Positions 53,151 to 64,000 of a stretch of DNA of 64,000 nucleotides are shown here, piece after piece (the first letter of the stretch is position 1; every line of letters begins with the position of its first letter). The stretch is from Periplaneta americana (lineage: Eukaryota > Arthropoda > Insecta > Blattodea > Blattidae): contig NC_091132.1 in the NCBI RefSeq assembly GCF_040183065.1, positions 164,948,102-165,012,101 of the forward strand. The letters run 5' to 3'. The position numbers and the translations under genes were made by a program. The notes below the pieces were generated by a model. That model was not told the DNA's origin and ran no database searches. It saw nothing but the letters and a program-made list of their open reading frames with translations.

Positions 53151-54172
53151 TATAAGAAAGCGTGAACAACTCCACGCAGGCTGTCTAATTTATTTACTCG
53201 TATACAGAGCGGGATGAATTGAGACAAGATTAATTGCAGTTTCATCAATTATTTGTGAGTAATAGCCAAATGCACGATTTTTGTAGCAGTATTCTATTAT
53301 CATTCGTTTCTTTTCTAAATTAACGACGATAATTTTTGTGAATTGAAGCCAAATTAATGCAGAGCAATGAACATCAATGCAGATCACTGCGGCCAGTGCT
53401 CAACTGTGACTGGATTACAGTTATTAATAGTATAACTTATTAGAAGTAAAGCTTTCATGAATGCAGCATTATTTTGCCATATTTGAAATAATGACTCGGG
53501 TAATTCATCATATATCGCAAGCCCACTTCTTTCCAGCTCGAAGTCTGTTGATGCCACTAAACGCTGCAGGAGGAAATATCGTTCAAGTTCACTTTCTTCA
53601 AGAAAACAGCACTCCTTGTCCAATATTCAAAATCGTCGATGGTTGTGAAAATCATTTCTACGGATTTATCCTTTGTTAGTCTGAAACACTGAGCTTTCGA
53701 GATCTGAAGTTCATTTGTTGCAAGAATGTCTTGAGAAGGAGTTTTACAGTTTTAGAACTGACATGAATCAGATACTTCCAACATTAGGATCGTCAGTTTT
53801 TTGTTAATTAATCATTACTTTTATTGCGAAACCAGATATTTTTGGTCATCTTCATCAGTAAATCCCATAGCTGTGAGGTAGAACTATAAGAACAGTAACA
53901 TCCTATTTTTTTTATACATTTTGATTACTTATGTTTAATGTCACTAACGATTTGGTAAATTTCTTATATGAAAAATATCCTGTATTACATGAAATCACTA
54001 TGGTATTGTATCTTATTTACTAGCATGTGTTATTCGAAATCTGAACGAAATTAATATTTTGTGTATTTTTTCATTGAACCACGTTTCTTTTTCCCGGCAT
54101 ACGTCATAAAATCTTTTCCTTTGTCTTTTTTTTTATTGCTTATGTACACTATGATTGGTGTTGTAAGGAAAT
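53151..54172. other. Intergenic DNA behind gene 2
   Basis: I see no gene. The minus-strand open frame 53623-53384 and the plus-strand 53461-53679 have no known features. An AATAAA-like signal for gene 2 was not identified with confidence. Confidence 0.45.
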
Positions 54173-54435
54173 CGTCCACACCTGTTAATTAACGGTCAGC
54201 ACGTCTGCCGCGAAACCAGGTGGCCAGGGTTCGATTCCCTGTAGGGGAAAGTTACCTGGTTGAGGTTTTTCCGGTGTTTTCCCTCAACCCAATAGGAGCA
54301 AATGCTGGGTAACTTTCTGTGCTGGACTCCTGACTCATTCCACCGGCATTATCACCTTCATCTCATTCAGACGCTAAATAATCAAAGCTGTTGATAAAGC
54401 GTCGTAAAATAACGTACTGAAAAAAAAAAATTACA
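54173..54435 (+). mobile_element. SINE A, plus strand
   Basis: The copy reads CCACACCTGTTAATTAACGG head, GGTTCGATTCCCTGTAGGGG B box region, body TTTTCCCTCAACCCAATAGG, tail GCGTCGTAAAATAACGTACT and poly A. The target duplication is unclear. Confidence 0.85.
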
Positions 54436-56463
54436 AAATCACGATACCGGTACAAAATAAGTTGTAATGGTTAGAATAATCGTGAAAGTGAATAAGATAC
54501 TGTAAATAGTACAGACACTCACTGGTGTTAAAACTGAAAGCATTGCTTCCTAATAGCACTTTATTATATCTGAAAACATTGATGTTCCTAGCCATGTCTT
54601 TTGATACAATTCGGAAATAATCCCACGTCCCGTGTTACTTGGCCCATTGCCTATTTAAATAACGGTTGTTTCGTTTACTTACACTGACTCGTAAAATTGT
54701 TAATTATTAATAAATGTTGATATATTTTTTTTATATCTTTATTGTAAACTGTTTCCGTACTGTAAATTACTTGAAGTTTTGAAAGAAGTAAATATTACAC
54801 ACTTTATTTCTTGTGTAATCCTGCATTATTTTTTGTTATGCAAAATAGATGGCCGGACTTTATTGTTGACGTCTCGAATGTTTCTGTAATCTGTACGATG
54901 GTTATGTTTGATTAATGTAATGTAGTCCCCATTCCCTAAAGAAATTTTATGAAAACCACACTCTTTTTTTTCTGTCATGTATAGTTTTTTATATATGTTG
55001 TGATATATGATGTATGGAAGTTTTCTTGATTAAGTAATACTTTGGGACTTGGTGGGCCTAGCCCCCTAAAATAATGTAAATTTGTATTGATATATTATAT
55101 CATTTGACTTCCATAAAATTTCTTACAAAAATTGCGATTTCATTTGGATTAGCTTAAAAAAACCGTCAATGACATCACGGTCCTAACAATGATTGTTTAA
55201 AATTAACTAACTTTCATTGCTATGTGTGTATCTCATTATTTCCATTATTATCAGTCAATAAGATACCGTAACAAATCTTCATATCAACCAGTCCTTTTAT
55301 AAGGCATTTAAGATATAGAAAGGAGCAGAGGGCTATAGATTGCTATTAACTCCTCATTTGTACAAAATAAATACTTTGCTACTGCATACATATGTTAAAC
55401 TCAGTGGTGTAAAGACCAATTCGAACACTTCTAAAGCAGCAAACGCTACCTTTCTGTCATAGTTCTTCTAGTTGTAATGGATGTGATGAGATGGAGTTCA
55501 GTTTGACTTATTAGCTATAGGCTATAATCATGTGGTAACGCTCACACAATGGAGGTAAGGCTTCCAACAGATGTAAGTATGGAGAGACCATCGGTCAGGT
55601 TCAGTATCAGCATATATGTTCCGTTTCATCTTTTATTTCTAGTGGGCAGTGGCTAAGTTATACTCTTTTCATACTAATACAATGTTAATGAATCTCTCGT
55701 ATTTTGAAACCCACACTTCGTCTATAAAAAGCAACAAGACTCGTCTTCTTTGTACAGCAATTACTATAACATTGTTATCACTATCAGAGGTCAGCCTAGT
55801 AACTTTATTCATAATACAAGTCGTTGAATTCTGCTGTACTGTGTGCATCTTCTATATATGAATGTTTGTATATAGCGTATTATAGGTAAGAATACATATA
55901 GTTACAGACTCGTGTGGTAATTGTTTCTTCCCTCTTAAAGTATTTAATTCTCGCTTTATCTAGAATGAAACAACGACCAAGTACAGTACTGCTATGAGAA
56001 GTGATTTCTTCATGGTCACCCATGCAATGTAGAAGAAAATGATTGTTTTCTATATTGTGTACAAGAGGAATGTACGCATTGTAACTGCAGTAAGTATTCT
56101 TATTTCACTAAATTAAAATTGTAACAACTAAAAGCATTACCACTATACATCAAATGTTAAAAGAGCCGAAGTCCAGAAAGACAAATTTTACAGGAGAAAC
56201 AAATAACTATTTCATGCTTATTCATTTAAGGTTATTAATATTCTGAATAATTGAAATTGAGAAGTTGCAGTATACTTAACTCACATTCGTGAGAAGTGTA
56301 TTTGGAAATATAATCAATCATGCCCTTAGTAGGGGCACTAATATTAGCTGGACATATGCCTTTTTAACAAGTAATGTATTTTAACAGGGATTATATATAA
56401 TAAAAACGACTTTTGTGTGAAAGACAAGATTTATTAAGTAATACTGTATACAAAACATTTTAT
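54436..56463. other. Intergenic DNA without recognised content
   Basis: The sequence is AT-rich, with no gene, repeat or transposon that I can name. The open frame 55649-55861 is composition-driven. Confidence 0.45.
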
Positions 56464-56644
56464 CACAGTCTAGTATATAGAGTCACGAAGCTTGAGTTGT
56501 GAGGGTGCTAGAAACAATAGACTGTGATGGTACTATTTCGCATTGTCTGTAATTAGGTGATATTAGCGATCCTGATGGTTAGCAACTATCTATGGATGCA
56601 TATTTACTACGTATTGAGCTTCGTGACTTATATACTAGACTGTG
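56464..56644. mobile_element. MITE of about 180 bp
   Basis: The terminal inverted repeats are CACAGTCTAGTATATA, then GAGTCACGAAGCTTGAG on the left, and CTCAAGC-like to CTAGACTGTG on the right (about 30 bp with one gap and a few mismatches). The outer bases TA(T/C)CACAG are compatible with a TA-targeting Tc1/mariner MITE. There is no reading frame inside. Confidence 0.75.
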
Positions 56645-58869
56645 GTATCTTCACTATTTACTATTACAGGTTAAGTTTTGTTGCAGAGAAGTCTAATGTT
56701 GAACTATTATCTCACTTTATGTTTTTAATTTCCAAACAAAATTGCTTGCTAACTTCCCCTTAATGCTCCACATTCCCGCAGTTTGTTTGGTGGTATGTTG
56801 GCTTAAGGACACGACTTCTTTTTGCTGTCTCTGTGTCTTTTTCTAAAATTCTAAATACTTTTACTGTTTCACATAAGTAATTTTGTTTTATTTGTAGCTC
56901 TACATAAAGATATTAGCGCCATTACTTAAATAGCTTACTTTTGAACATTTTCATATATTACACTACCTAAAACAGCGACCTTAATAGAATGCTCAGAATA
57001 TTTCATAATACGTACATGTTCCTATTAAATAATACTTTTCCTGTAAAACTCTTCATTAAGCTGAAGTACATAAGAAAATTAACGCAGAGGTTAACTCCAG
57101 ATAACTGAAGTCATGGCTACAGATTCCTCGGGTAAGAAGGGGTTACTGTACATTACTGGTGAAAAAAAGAAAGCATCAATGATATTCCATTAGGCCTGCC
57201 GTGAATTGTATTTCTGTTACCATACATTGTAAAGCTGTTAGATAACTAAGAAATGTTAAAAAAAAAAATTCTTTGAAGCAGTAAATATCACTGTCAGTGT
57301 AACAATTCAAAATATGACATTTCTTTTACCCACCTAACATCAGTTGTTGACTCTAAATTGGGAACGAAATGTGTTTTAGATGAAAGAAATAGTGTTTCCA
57401 TTTTACAAAGCTATAATTTGATAAAAGTTTAAGAAAATATACACACAAAATTTTATTATTGTGTGTTTTCTAAGGTATACCATAGTGAATACATTATCAA
57501 CAAAGAGAATGGTTTTATTTTGTTGGTATTATAGGTAATAGCTACATTAATTGCTTACATTGTGTTTGTAAGAAGAACATTAACTTTGTAATATGATGTA
57601 ATTTTTGTTTGAAAACGCAGGATAATTAAAACAAAATAAAAAAAAACAGAACTTTTATGCAAAACTACATGTTCTATATTCATAGACATTTTTAGCGCGG
57701 GTTTTCGGTGGATTATCAGCGTTTTTCGTATTGATAAACCAGTGTTAGCGATAGGATATGATTTGAATTCTGTACTAGTAACCAGTGGATAGCCGGGGCT
57801 AGCTTAGTACGCTCGTAGCGCGTGCTGCGAAATGTCAATGTGTATATGTTCAGGTTTAGCCTGGACTAAATTTATAACGAAAATAAAAATTGTAATTTTT
57901 CCTATGTTCGTTAACATTCTCATACCTACTGTGTATCAAAATAAAAGAACACGAATTTCAGAGGAACAATAAATTAATGAAAACGCTGATGTCCGATACA
58001 GAAACTTGCATTTTATGTTACAGTGAAACAATTTTGATATGTTCACCTCCAGTGCTATGGCAGATGTCCAACTTGTAATCAACCTCCTATCAGGGACCTG
58101 TTGTATAAAAGTTACTAGTCACAAGTGACAATTTACCAGTATATGGATGACAAACGACAGGTCTTAGTAATTTCTGTTGCATAACACAATTTTACTAATT
58201 TGTCGTGACTGGCATATTTTAGAAATGAATTGCAGCCATATTGACAAATGCTGTTTTAGAATATAGCGAAAAAAGTAGTGTCAAAAATAAATCATATATA
58301 AGTATAATTTAATTTCATTTATTTAATAAAGAAAGAAGAGAGACAATAGTACTCAGTGATGTAATGTTTCTTTTTGTGCAGCAGATCAATGGAAGAAAAG
58401 CAGGCAGTGGTGGTTTTTCCACAGTTCCCTTCATACGCCAGGAATTTCTAAGCATTGAGTACAGTCAACCAAAAAATATGTGATGACTACAGAACAATAT
58501 AGTTTTTTATTGTTTTTTTTTACAAAACTACGCAAATATTGTTGTTAATCTAACAAAATGTTCAATATATGCTCAATATAATGCACAACAGTATATTATG
58601 TGCTGTAATGGCCGGAATATTAAAAAACTATAGCCAGTTAACTTCACATATTCATCATCACAGACGTTAATAACTTATATAACAAATGTTTTTGCATGAA
58701 AATATGCATTTGCATATGATTCCTGGCCTTACTCATCATAATGTAAAGCACATGCTGTGAGTTGTGATCAGACTGTGGCATACGGACACATAGAGAACAA
58801 CTAGTGAAGTTAGAAGTTGTCTTCTAACACTGTAATAAATTGCTCATTTAAGATGTGTCTGTACTGCAG
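56645..58869 (+). other. Flank and intron of gene 3
   Basis: There is no supported gene. Bases 56690-56790 match part of the gene 2 intron at 27130-27235. Bases 58370-58869 are the third copy of the cassette-flanking block (27440-28023, 37210-37784) and end in the acceptor CTGTACTGCAG. The stretch in between is not recognised, and I found no convincing first exon for gene 3. Confidence 0.55.
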
Positions 58870-59007
58870 GAACGGAATTTTTCGGATCATCATGTGACTG
58901 GTATAAAGGAGGAATATGAGGACCATAGCCAAGATCTCACATCTCAGATAAAATTTGAGGAACATCCAGTGCCAATTTCATTCCCTGTAGAGAAACGTGA
59001 ACCGGAG
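58870..59007 (+). CDS. N-terminal cassette exon of zinc-finger gene 3
   Basis: This 138-bp exon, phase 0/0, has acceptor TACTGCAG and donor GTGAGT. It encodes ERNFSDHHVTGIKEEYEDHS at the start and HPVPISFPVEKREPE at the end. Two of the three PsiKxE motifs remain (IKEE, IKFE); the third is EKRE. It is the closest relative of 37785-37922. The frame does not stop at the donor but continues through the intron into a LINE, so an unspliced transcript would still be open to 59565. Joining to 61501-61583 keeps the frame; the finger exon should lie right of the window. Confidence 0.8.
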
Positions 59008-59139
59008 GTGAGTACAGCACAAAAAATGCACTGTTTGTTGTTCTTCTTTTTCTCCCACTGTTTATCTTGTATTTTCACTGTAATGGACATTGCCTCTTTA
59101 CAACAGTACTTGGAGTGCCTTGCAGTGTGTGACAGCGGC

Positions 59140-59990
59140 AGAAAAATCTCATTCAGAATTGAATCAGATTCAGTAGAAAATGTTCACGATTCAATAGAAA
59201 AGGTTGAACGCAGGGCAGCAAAATATGTCAAAATGGGGAAGGGACATGGTGAAGAGATAGTAAAAGACTTAGGGTGGAAATTTCTCAAATCAAGGCGACG
59301 AAAAACCGGACTCACGGCATTGTTTAAGTTACAAGTGGGATACAAAGCATGGACCGACATCTATGCTAGATTAGCAACGCCATCATACTTAGGCAGGGCT
59401 GATCATATTCGGAAGTTCAAATGCAGAAAACAAAGAACGGACGTGGCAAAATTTTTCTTTGTTAACCACACAATAGTAGACTGGAACAGCTTGCCTGCGG
59501 CAGTCTTTCAGGGTGGTCCTCTCAAAAGCAATACATTTAAGGACACGTTGAGAAGATTGGACTGAAAATTTAATTGTAGGTGCAGTGTAATTATGTAAGT
59601 TTTCTCGTGTAATTAATTAAGTTGATATGTAATTAATTCAAAATTAATGTGATATGTAATTAATAAAGATGACATGTAATTAAGTTGAAATGTAATTAAT
59701 TAAGGTGATATGTAATTACTTAAATTGGTAATAGTTGGATGAAATAGAAGTACTTATAAGTTAGGTTTACTTTTGCTTAGTGTAGGCATTATTATAGAAT
59801 AGTTTTTATTTATAGTCGTAGGTTTATTGCATCCATTTATAGATAGAAATAAAATTATGTTTATTTTATTTTATATTTTTATTGCTTTATTATTGTATTA
59901 TTGTAATGGTATAATTGTATATTATATATCACTGCCACCGGGTGTATACCCAATTGTAGTGTTAATAAATAAATACATACATACATACAT
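59140..59990 (+). mobile_element. 5'-truncated LINE with repetitive 3' UTR
   Basis: The frame up to 59565 encodes a LINE ORF2 end: IEKVERRAAKYVKMGKGHGE, then RRRKTGLTALFKLQVGYKAW, and FFVNHTIVDWNSLPAAVFQG, LKSNTFKDTLRRLD. This pattern is that of CR1/L2- or Jockey-type RT C-termini. The 3' UTR (59590-59725) has about six copies of an ATATGTAATTAATTAAG-like unit of 20-25 bp. The tail is (ATAC)n near 59975-59990 after AATAAATAAATAC. The left limit is approximate, by comparison with the uninterrupted intron at 28210-28290. Confidence 0.75.
59590..59725 (+). repeat. Minisatellite-like repeat in a LINE 3' UTR
   Basis: Units of the type GATATGTAATTAATTAAG are repeated about six times with variation, between the LINE stop codon and its tail. 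Confidence 0.8.
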
Positions 59991-61500
59991 CTGTATTCAT
60001 TATTATGTATGTCTTGTTGCATTGTTATCTCGTTTTTGTTTTAAATTTGAAAACGAAATTGCTCGATATACTCACTTGTAATGGTTGCCATAGCTACACA
60101 TTCCCACAGTGTATTATTTTGATAATGTGTTGTACTTGACTTTATTTCCTTTTGTTTTCTGTATGTCTTTGTCTAAAATTCTCGATGCCTTTTGCCGTTC
60201 GAAATGATTTTAGATTTTCCTTTAGACGTATGCAGAAATAGTATCACCTGTCTCTATTTCTTTTTCACACATTATTCAAAAAAATTTTATTTGCAATATG
60301 TTCTTTGCAGAACATTATGTTGTCCGTGGAGAAAAGATATGCCGTAACTTTACGATAAATTAAGGGACTTACTGTACTTTGAGTGGATTCCAGAAGAGTT
60401 TCCAAATTTTGAAAAATGTTCTGATTCATCTGGATAGATACGGCATACATCAAGGTATTCTACATTTTACTTACTTTTTTGCTGTCAGTGAAGTGCAGTC
60501 AATTTTAATATAGGTAGAGAAACGTAAAGTTGAGAACTTCATGCGGCAAGTCTTGAAATTATTAGAAATAGAAATAGAACTTTTGAATTTTCTTGAATTG
60601 ATTGTGGGCGGATTCCAACTTAGTTACAAAACTCGGGAAACTTGACTAAATGTTTGAACAAAATTTCTAACCATTTTCTTGTGTGAGATATAGGTGTTAT
60701 ATTCATAGGAAAGGAAAACCTAAGCACTGAAAAATGATGAAATTATATCGAAAGTAGCTATGAAAATCGAGGGTATTAAAAATGATAATGCATTTTTCTT
60801 TCTCCTGCAAAATCTCTTTAAATGTGCACAGAGAATTTTGGAGGCGCATCGACGATATGTAACATTTTGTCACTGGCAAAAAAAAAAAAAAAAAGAGTCT
60901 TCAAATCGTTTTAGAACTAAACATTGTTTTTTTGATCTCCTCGTCACTAAGTTTGAATGAATCAGAAATATCTTGAAGTTCTTCTCCTACAAAGTGCAAT
61001 AAAATAGCCACCTGTTTTTCCTTCAGCTCTTTTTTCATAATAAGTATCAATAAATGCACTAAATTGTTTCTTATATCTTTCCCAATTTAAGGTCATAGCG
61101 CAGTTGTGCAGATTATTTATGCATTTATGTTAATTCATATACATTTCCCTCCTAAATCCCCCAAATTCCCCTCCTGCTTGGGAACAACAGCTTTAGATTA
61201 TGATTATCAAATAAATCAGTGTTTTGTTTGATAATTTTACAACACTTATCTGACATTCAATATGACCTTTAAATTTTTAGATTATGAGTCTGCCACAGGA
61301 TTTGAAATTACACTTTTAGTGTGTCACATGTTGAAAAAGGTTGAAAAAGCTGCTCTATAAGGAAAAGAATCCCACGAAAAATCTAACCCACGAATTGTCT
61401 CCTATTAACTAAAAATTCTACTGCACCTAATACGATTTAAATGCAGTCCTGTGGAATCTGAAATCGATGTGCTTCTGTTTTATTTGTTCCGTATTTTTAG
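59991..61500 (+). other. Intron of gene 3
   Basis: There is no gene. Bases 60230-60720 match the introns at 13270-13700 and 28360-28780; bases about 61000-61500 match 15490-16013 and 39480-40039. The old SINE found in the other two units is not visible here. A poly(A) run lies at 60880-60895. The intron ends in the acceptor GTATTTTTAG. Confidence 0.65.
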
Positions 61501-61583
61501 GAAGAGCAGAGTAACTTGGACACAGTGAATGAGGAGGCAAGGGTGGAAGTAGCGGCAGAGGGCAACGAGGTTTCTACCGAAAG
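61501..61583 (+). CDS. Acidic 83-bp exon of zinc-finger gene 3
   Basis: It is bounded by TATTTTTAG and GTGAGT, phase 0 in and phase 2 out, and encodes EEQSNLDTVNEEARVEVAAE then GNEVSTE and AG of an Arg codon. Length, phase and composition are the same as in genes 1 and 2. It implies a finger exon starting with G in phase, right of the window. Confidence 0.85.
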
Positions 61584-64000
61584 GTGAGTGTGATGTGCGA
61601 CTCTTCACGTAGAGAGTTCATTGTGTTTGAAGTTTCATTTCTCTTGACTGTCCAGAAGCAGCTTCAGAAGAACTGTCTGTCTGAATCATCCAGCAATAAT
61701 CAGTCATCACAATGACATTCCACTTCCACTGGTTTCCTTAATATACTGTTAAAACTTTTCTTCATGTTCTTCACTAAAAGCACCTAGATTTTGAAGAAAA
61801 TAATGTCGATGGTCATGCTAGAAGTGGACCTTTACACTCGTATTGCAGGCCAGAGTCGTGAAACTCCCCAACATAATTTCTACAGTTTCTTTATACTTCA
61901 CTTTCTAATTCCCAAGGAAATAATGAACTTCCATTTTGAGGCCATTCCAAATGTTTTTCTGCAAACTGCTCCTCAGATTCTTAGATCGTTAAAAATACAC
62001 TTTTAGGCACCTAAAATAGGCTCTACACATTGTCAATTAGGCACTAAATATATGCTTTTCGGCACCTAAAATAGGTTCTACAAATTGTGAATTAGGCACT
62101 AAATATACACTTTTCGGCACTAAAATTGCAAATTTGGGCACCTAAAATACAAATTAACACAACTCAGAATAGAGTTTTTTACACCTAAAATGTGTATCTA
62201 CCTACTGAAAATGCAACAACAACTTTAATAATTAATATTAGGCATTGCGATGTATTAATTATAGTTACAAGAACAGAAAAATTATTTTGGTTGGTTTATG
62301 GTTTTATTAAAATCTAAAATAATTGTGTTTAATTATATCAGTAATTATTATGTATTTGTCTAGTTCTGCAGTAGTTATTAGTGGTATTAGTCTGGGCAGC
62401 TTTCGCTTTATCATCGGAGCCATTAACATGCTGACTGATGTGATTTTTTCTCTCGCGACACCTCAACACCAGAAAACAATAGTTATAATTACTGCATAAT
62501 ATTCATTATTGATATTAGAAGGTCAATTATTGAAATGCACATCACTGGTACCAATATTTTAAATTAAGTCTACCAGAAGAACAATTTCCTTATAAATCCG
62601 TCCATTTTATCTCTGGCTGTTATGTTAAAATCTTGGTTTCCCAAACTACTATTTCAAGTGTTTGAAGAAACTGATCAGAAAGAAGCCAAAACGAATTGAA
62701 GTCGGTCTAATATATTATGAGACAAGGTTGGGAAGTGCTTTTCACAAAATCGAACAAAAGTTTGAAAAACGATTACAGCGAGTTTTTCAATTTCAGAGAT
62801 TGTGCAATCCACTTCACAAACGTGAATTGTACAACATTTTTAAAATTGCAAGTACAATGTATTTTGCATTGAAAATTCAGAGTAATATTATTCCAAAGCT
62901 TTCGCAAAACTGCACTTTAATAGTAATTTATTTAATCTGGCAGAGCTAAGGCTATTAGGACTTCTAACTAAGTAACAATAAGTGCACTGTAATGGGTCTA
63001 TTTCAGTATAGTTTTATGTTATGAAGAATGGTTTCCAAAGCAACAAATTTCTGTGTGAGAATTCTAACTATCAAAGATTAACAACAGTAGCTGTAAATAA
63101 GGCAAAAAAATAGCTTTGCATATTGCAATTTCTAGTTTTGCAGGTATCGATGAAAGATAAGTAGTTGGGTGGTATCTACTGATTTTGAGTAAAATTATCC
63201 ATATTCACGATCTTACAGGCATTTGTATTTTTCGAATGGGGTTAATTAGTGGTATGGTAATGGAGGGGTTGCTTAATATCTCACCCAAAAGTGAGAACCA
63301 CTTCCTTAAGGAATGGAGTAGGCAGTTGCAATGACGAGAATTTGCAACGGTAAATGATGAAGGGTAACAGGAAGTGTTATGATGAGGTAAACTAAAAGTG
63401 CCGGTGATCTGAGATCGAGTATTTAGGGTATGGTTGGAACATAAATTCACAAGATGAGATAACAGATAAGTTGGCGTTGAGGTGTGCTGAATTTTAAATA
63501 GCAGAAAAGACAGTGTGAAGTCCTGTGGTCATAGCATTGTAATATGCAAAAAGAACATACGAAAATAGTGAAACAACCAGGTAGGTTGCTCATAGTTTAT
63601 ATTACTTATAAAACTGTTCAAAACCTACAACGATATAATATGTATTAACGGCAAATAACAACAATTTGATGATCAATTAGGAAACTAATATCCGAACGCA
63701 CGAAAAAATTGTTTCTGGTCAGCGAGTGCCTACCCTCAGCTTAAGGCTGCGGTGCTTCCCTTTGAGTCGTCCACCGAAAAAAAATTCAACAATGTTTGCA
63801 CAGTATCCATAATGCACAAATTGTCAATTGAAAATGTGGTGTAAATGAACAAACAGTACAACATAATCTGTCTACGTTCCCCTTAAATTATCTTGAAAGC
63901 TATTTTCGTGCCTAAACGAAAATAGTATTGAAAATTTCAAGCCGTTTATTATACCCTTTCCAATAACTACAATTGAGGGGTTTGCCGGAATATGGGTGTA
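61584..64000 (+). other. Intron of gene 3 to the window edge
   Basis: There is no supported gene. The first 160 bases match the same intron in genes 1 and 2. A short tandem repeat lies at 61995-62140. The open frame 62662-62949 (Lys-rich, 95 codons) and the minus-strand frame 63450-63205 are unrecognised. I see no zinc finger up to the end. Confidence 0.5.
61995..62150 (+). repeat. Short tandem repeat, about 57-bp unit
   Basis: The block GGCACCTAAAATAGG, TCTACA, ATTGT, AATTAGGCACTAAATAT is repeated twice and a part of it a third time. The motif AGGCACCTAAAATAGG or its variants occurs four times. Its origin is unknown. Confidence 0.7.

Noticed and set aside
57113-57131. Possible first exon of gene 3 (ATG GCT ACA GAT TCC TCG G with donor GTAAG)
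   Set aside because: It would leave in phase 1, while the cassette exon at 58870 needs phase 0; there is no similarity to the first exon at 26730.
58855-58869. Translation start just before the gene 3 cassette exon
   Set aside because: The codon is GTG and lies in the intron before a good acceptor at 58868-58869 that is conserved among paralogues.
62662-62949. 95-codon Lys-rich open frame
   Set aside because: No known domain, no splice or promoter context, and no paralogue in the corresponding introns of genes 1 and 2.

Overview
This window is animal DNA, very probably from a cockroach (most like Periplaneta americana). The evidence is spliced C2H2 zinc-finger genes with AT-rich introns, tRNA-headed SINEs ending in a GCGTCGTAAAATAA-type tail, several 5'-truncated LINEs whose protein ends in an LRVP-like terminus, a young Ty3/Gypsy element, Tigger, mariner, hAT and Helitron elements, and no prokaryotic signals. 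The species is my recollection of these repeat families, not a search result.

The backbone is a tandem cluster of C2H2 zinc-finger genes, all on the plus strand. A gene is built from short N-terminal exons of 138-141 bp (2579-2719, 7263-7403, 28024-28161, 37785-37922, 58870-59007), each beginning and ending in phase 0. These are followed by an acidic 83-bp exon (16014-16096, 40040-40122, 61501-61583) that ends in phase 2, and then one long finger exon (19471-20308 with nine fingers; 48380-49772 with fourteen). The exon at 26730-26843 carries a good start codon and is the likely first coding exon of the middle gene. The third gene runs off the right edge; the first gene probably begins left of the window. 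Exons and flanking introns are paralogous, so the cluster grew by segmental duplication. Behind both finger exons lie decayed fingers. Behind the second, about 3.3 kb of finger repeats (49773-53150) carry stops, frame shifts and two SINEs yet stay very similar to each other.

Layout: 1-1970 nested Tigger elements; 1973-7606 two paralogous exon blocks with LINE and mariner insertions; 7607-13201 a 5.6-kb region with long inverted-repeat arms enclosing a broken BEL/Pao fossil; 13202-20770 rest of gene 1 with SINEs and ATT/AAT microsatellites; 20772-26600 mostly unrecognised intergenic DNA; 26730-53150 gene 2, whose introns hold an almost whole Gypsy element (29462-35946), a hAT relic, LINEs, a Helitron block and SINEs; 53150-58370 intergenic with one SINE and one MITE; 58370-64000 start of gene 3 with a LINE.

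If expressed, the genes encode nuclear DNA-binding proteins. The N-terminal cassettes repeatedly carry PsiKxE motifs (IKEE, IKFE, VKRE), which suggests SUMO-dependent regulation, and the C-terminal finger arrays would bind DNA. I found no clear new multi-gene system. The most notable features are the modular phase-0 exon cassettes, the non-coding but homogenised finger array, and the paralogous empty sites that allow several transposon insertions to be mapped to the base.
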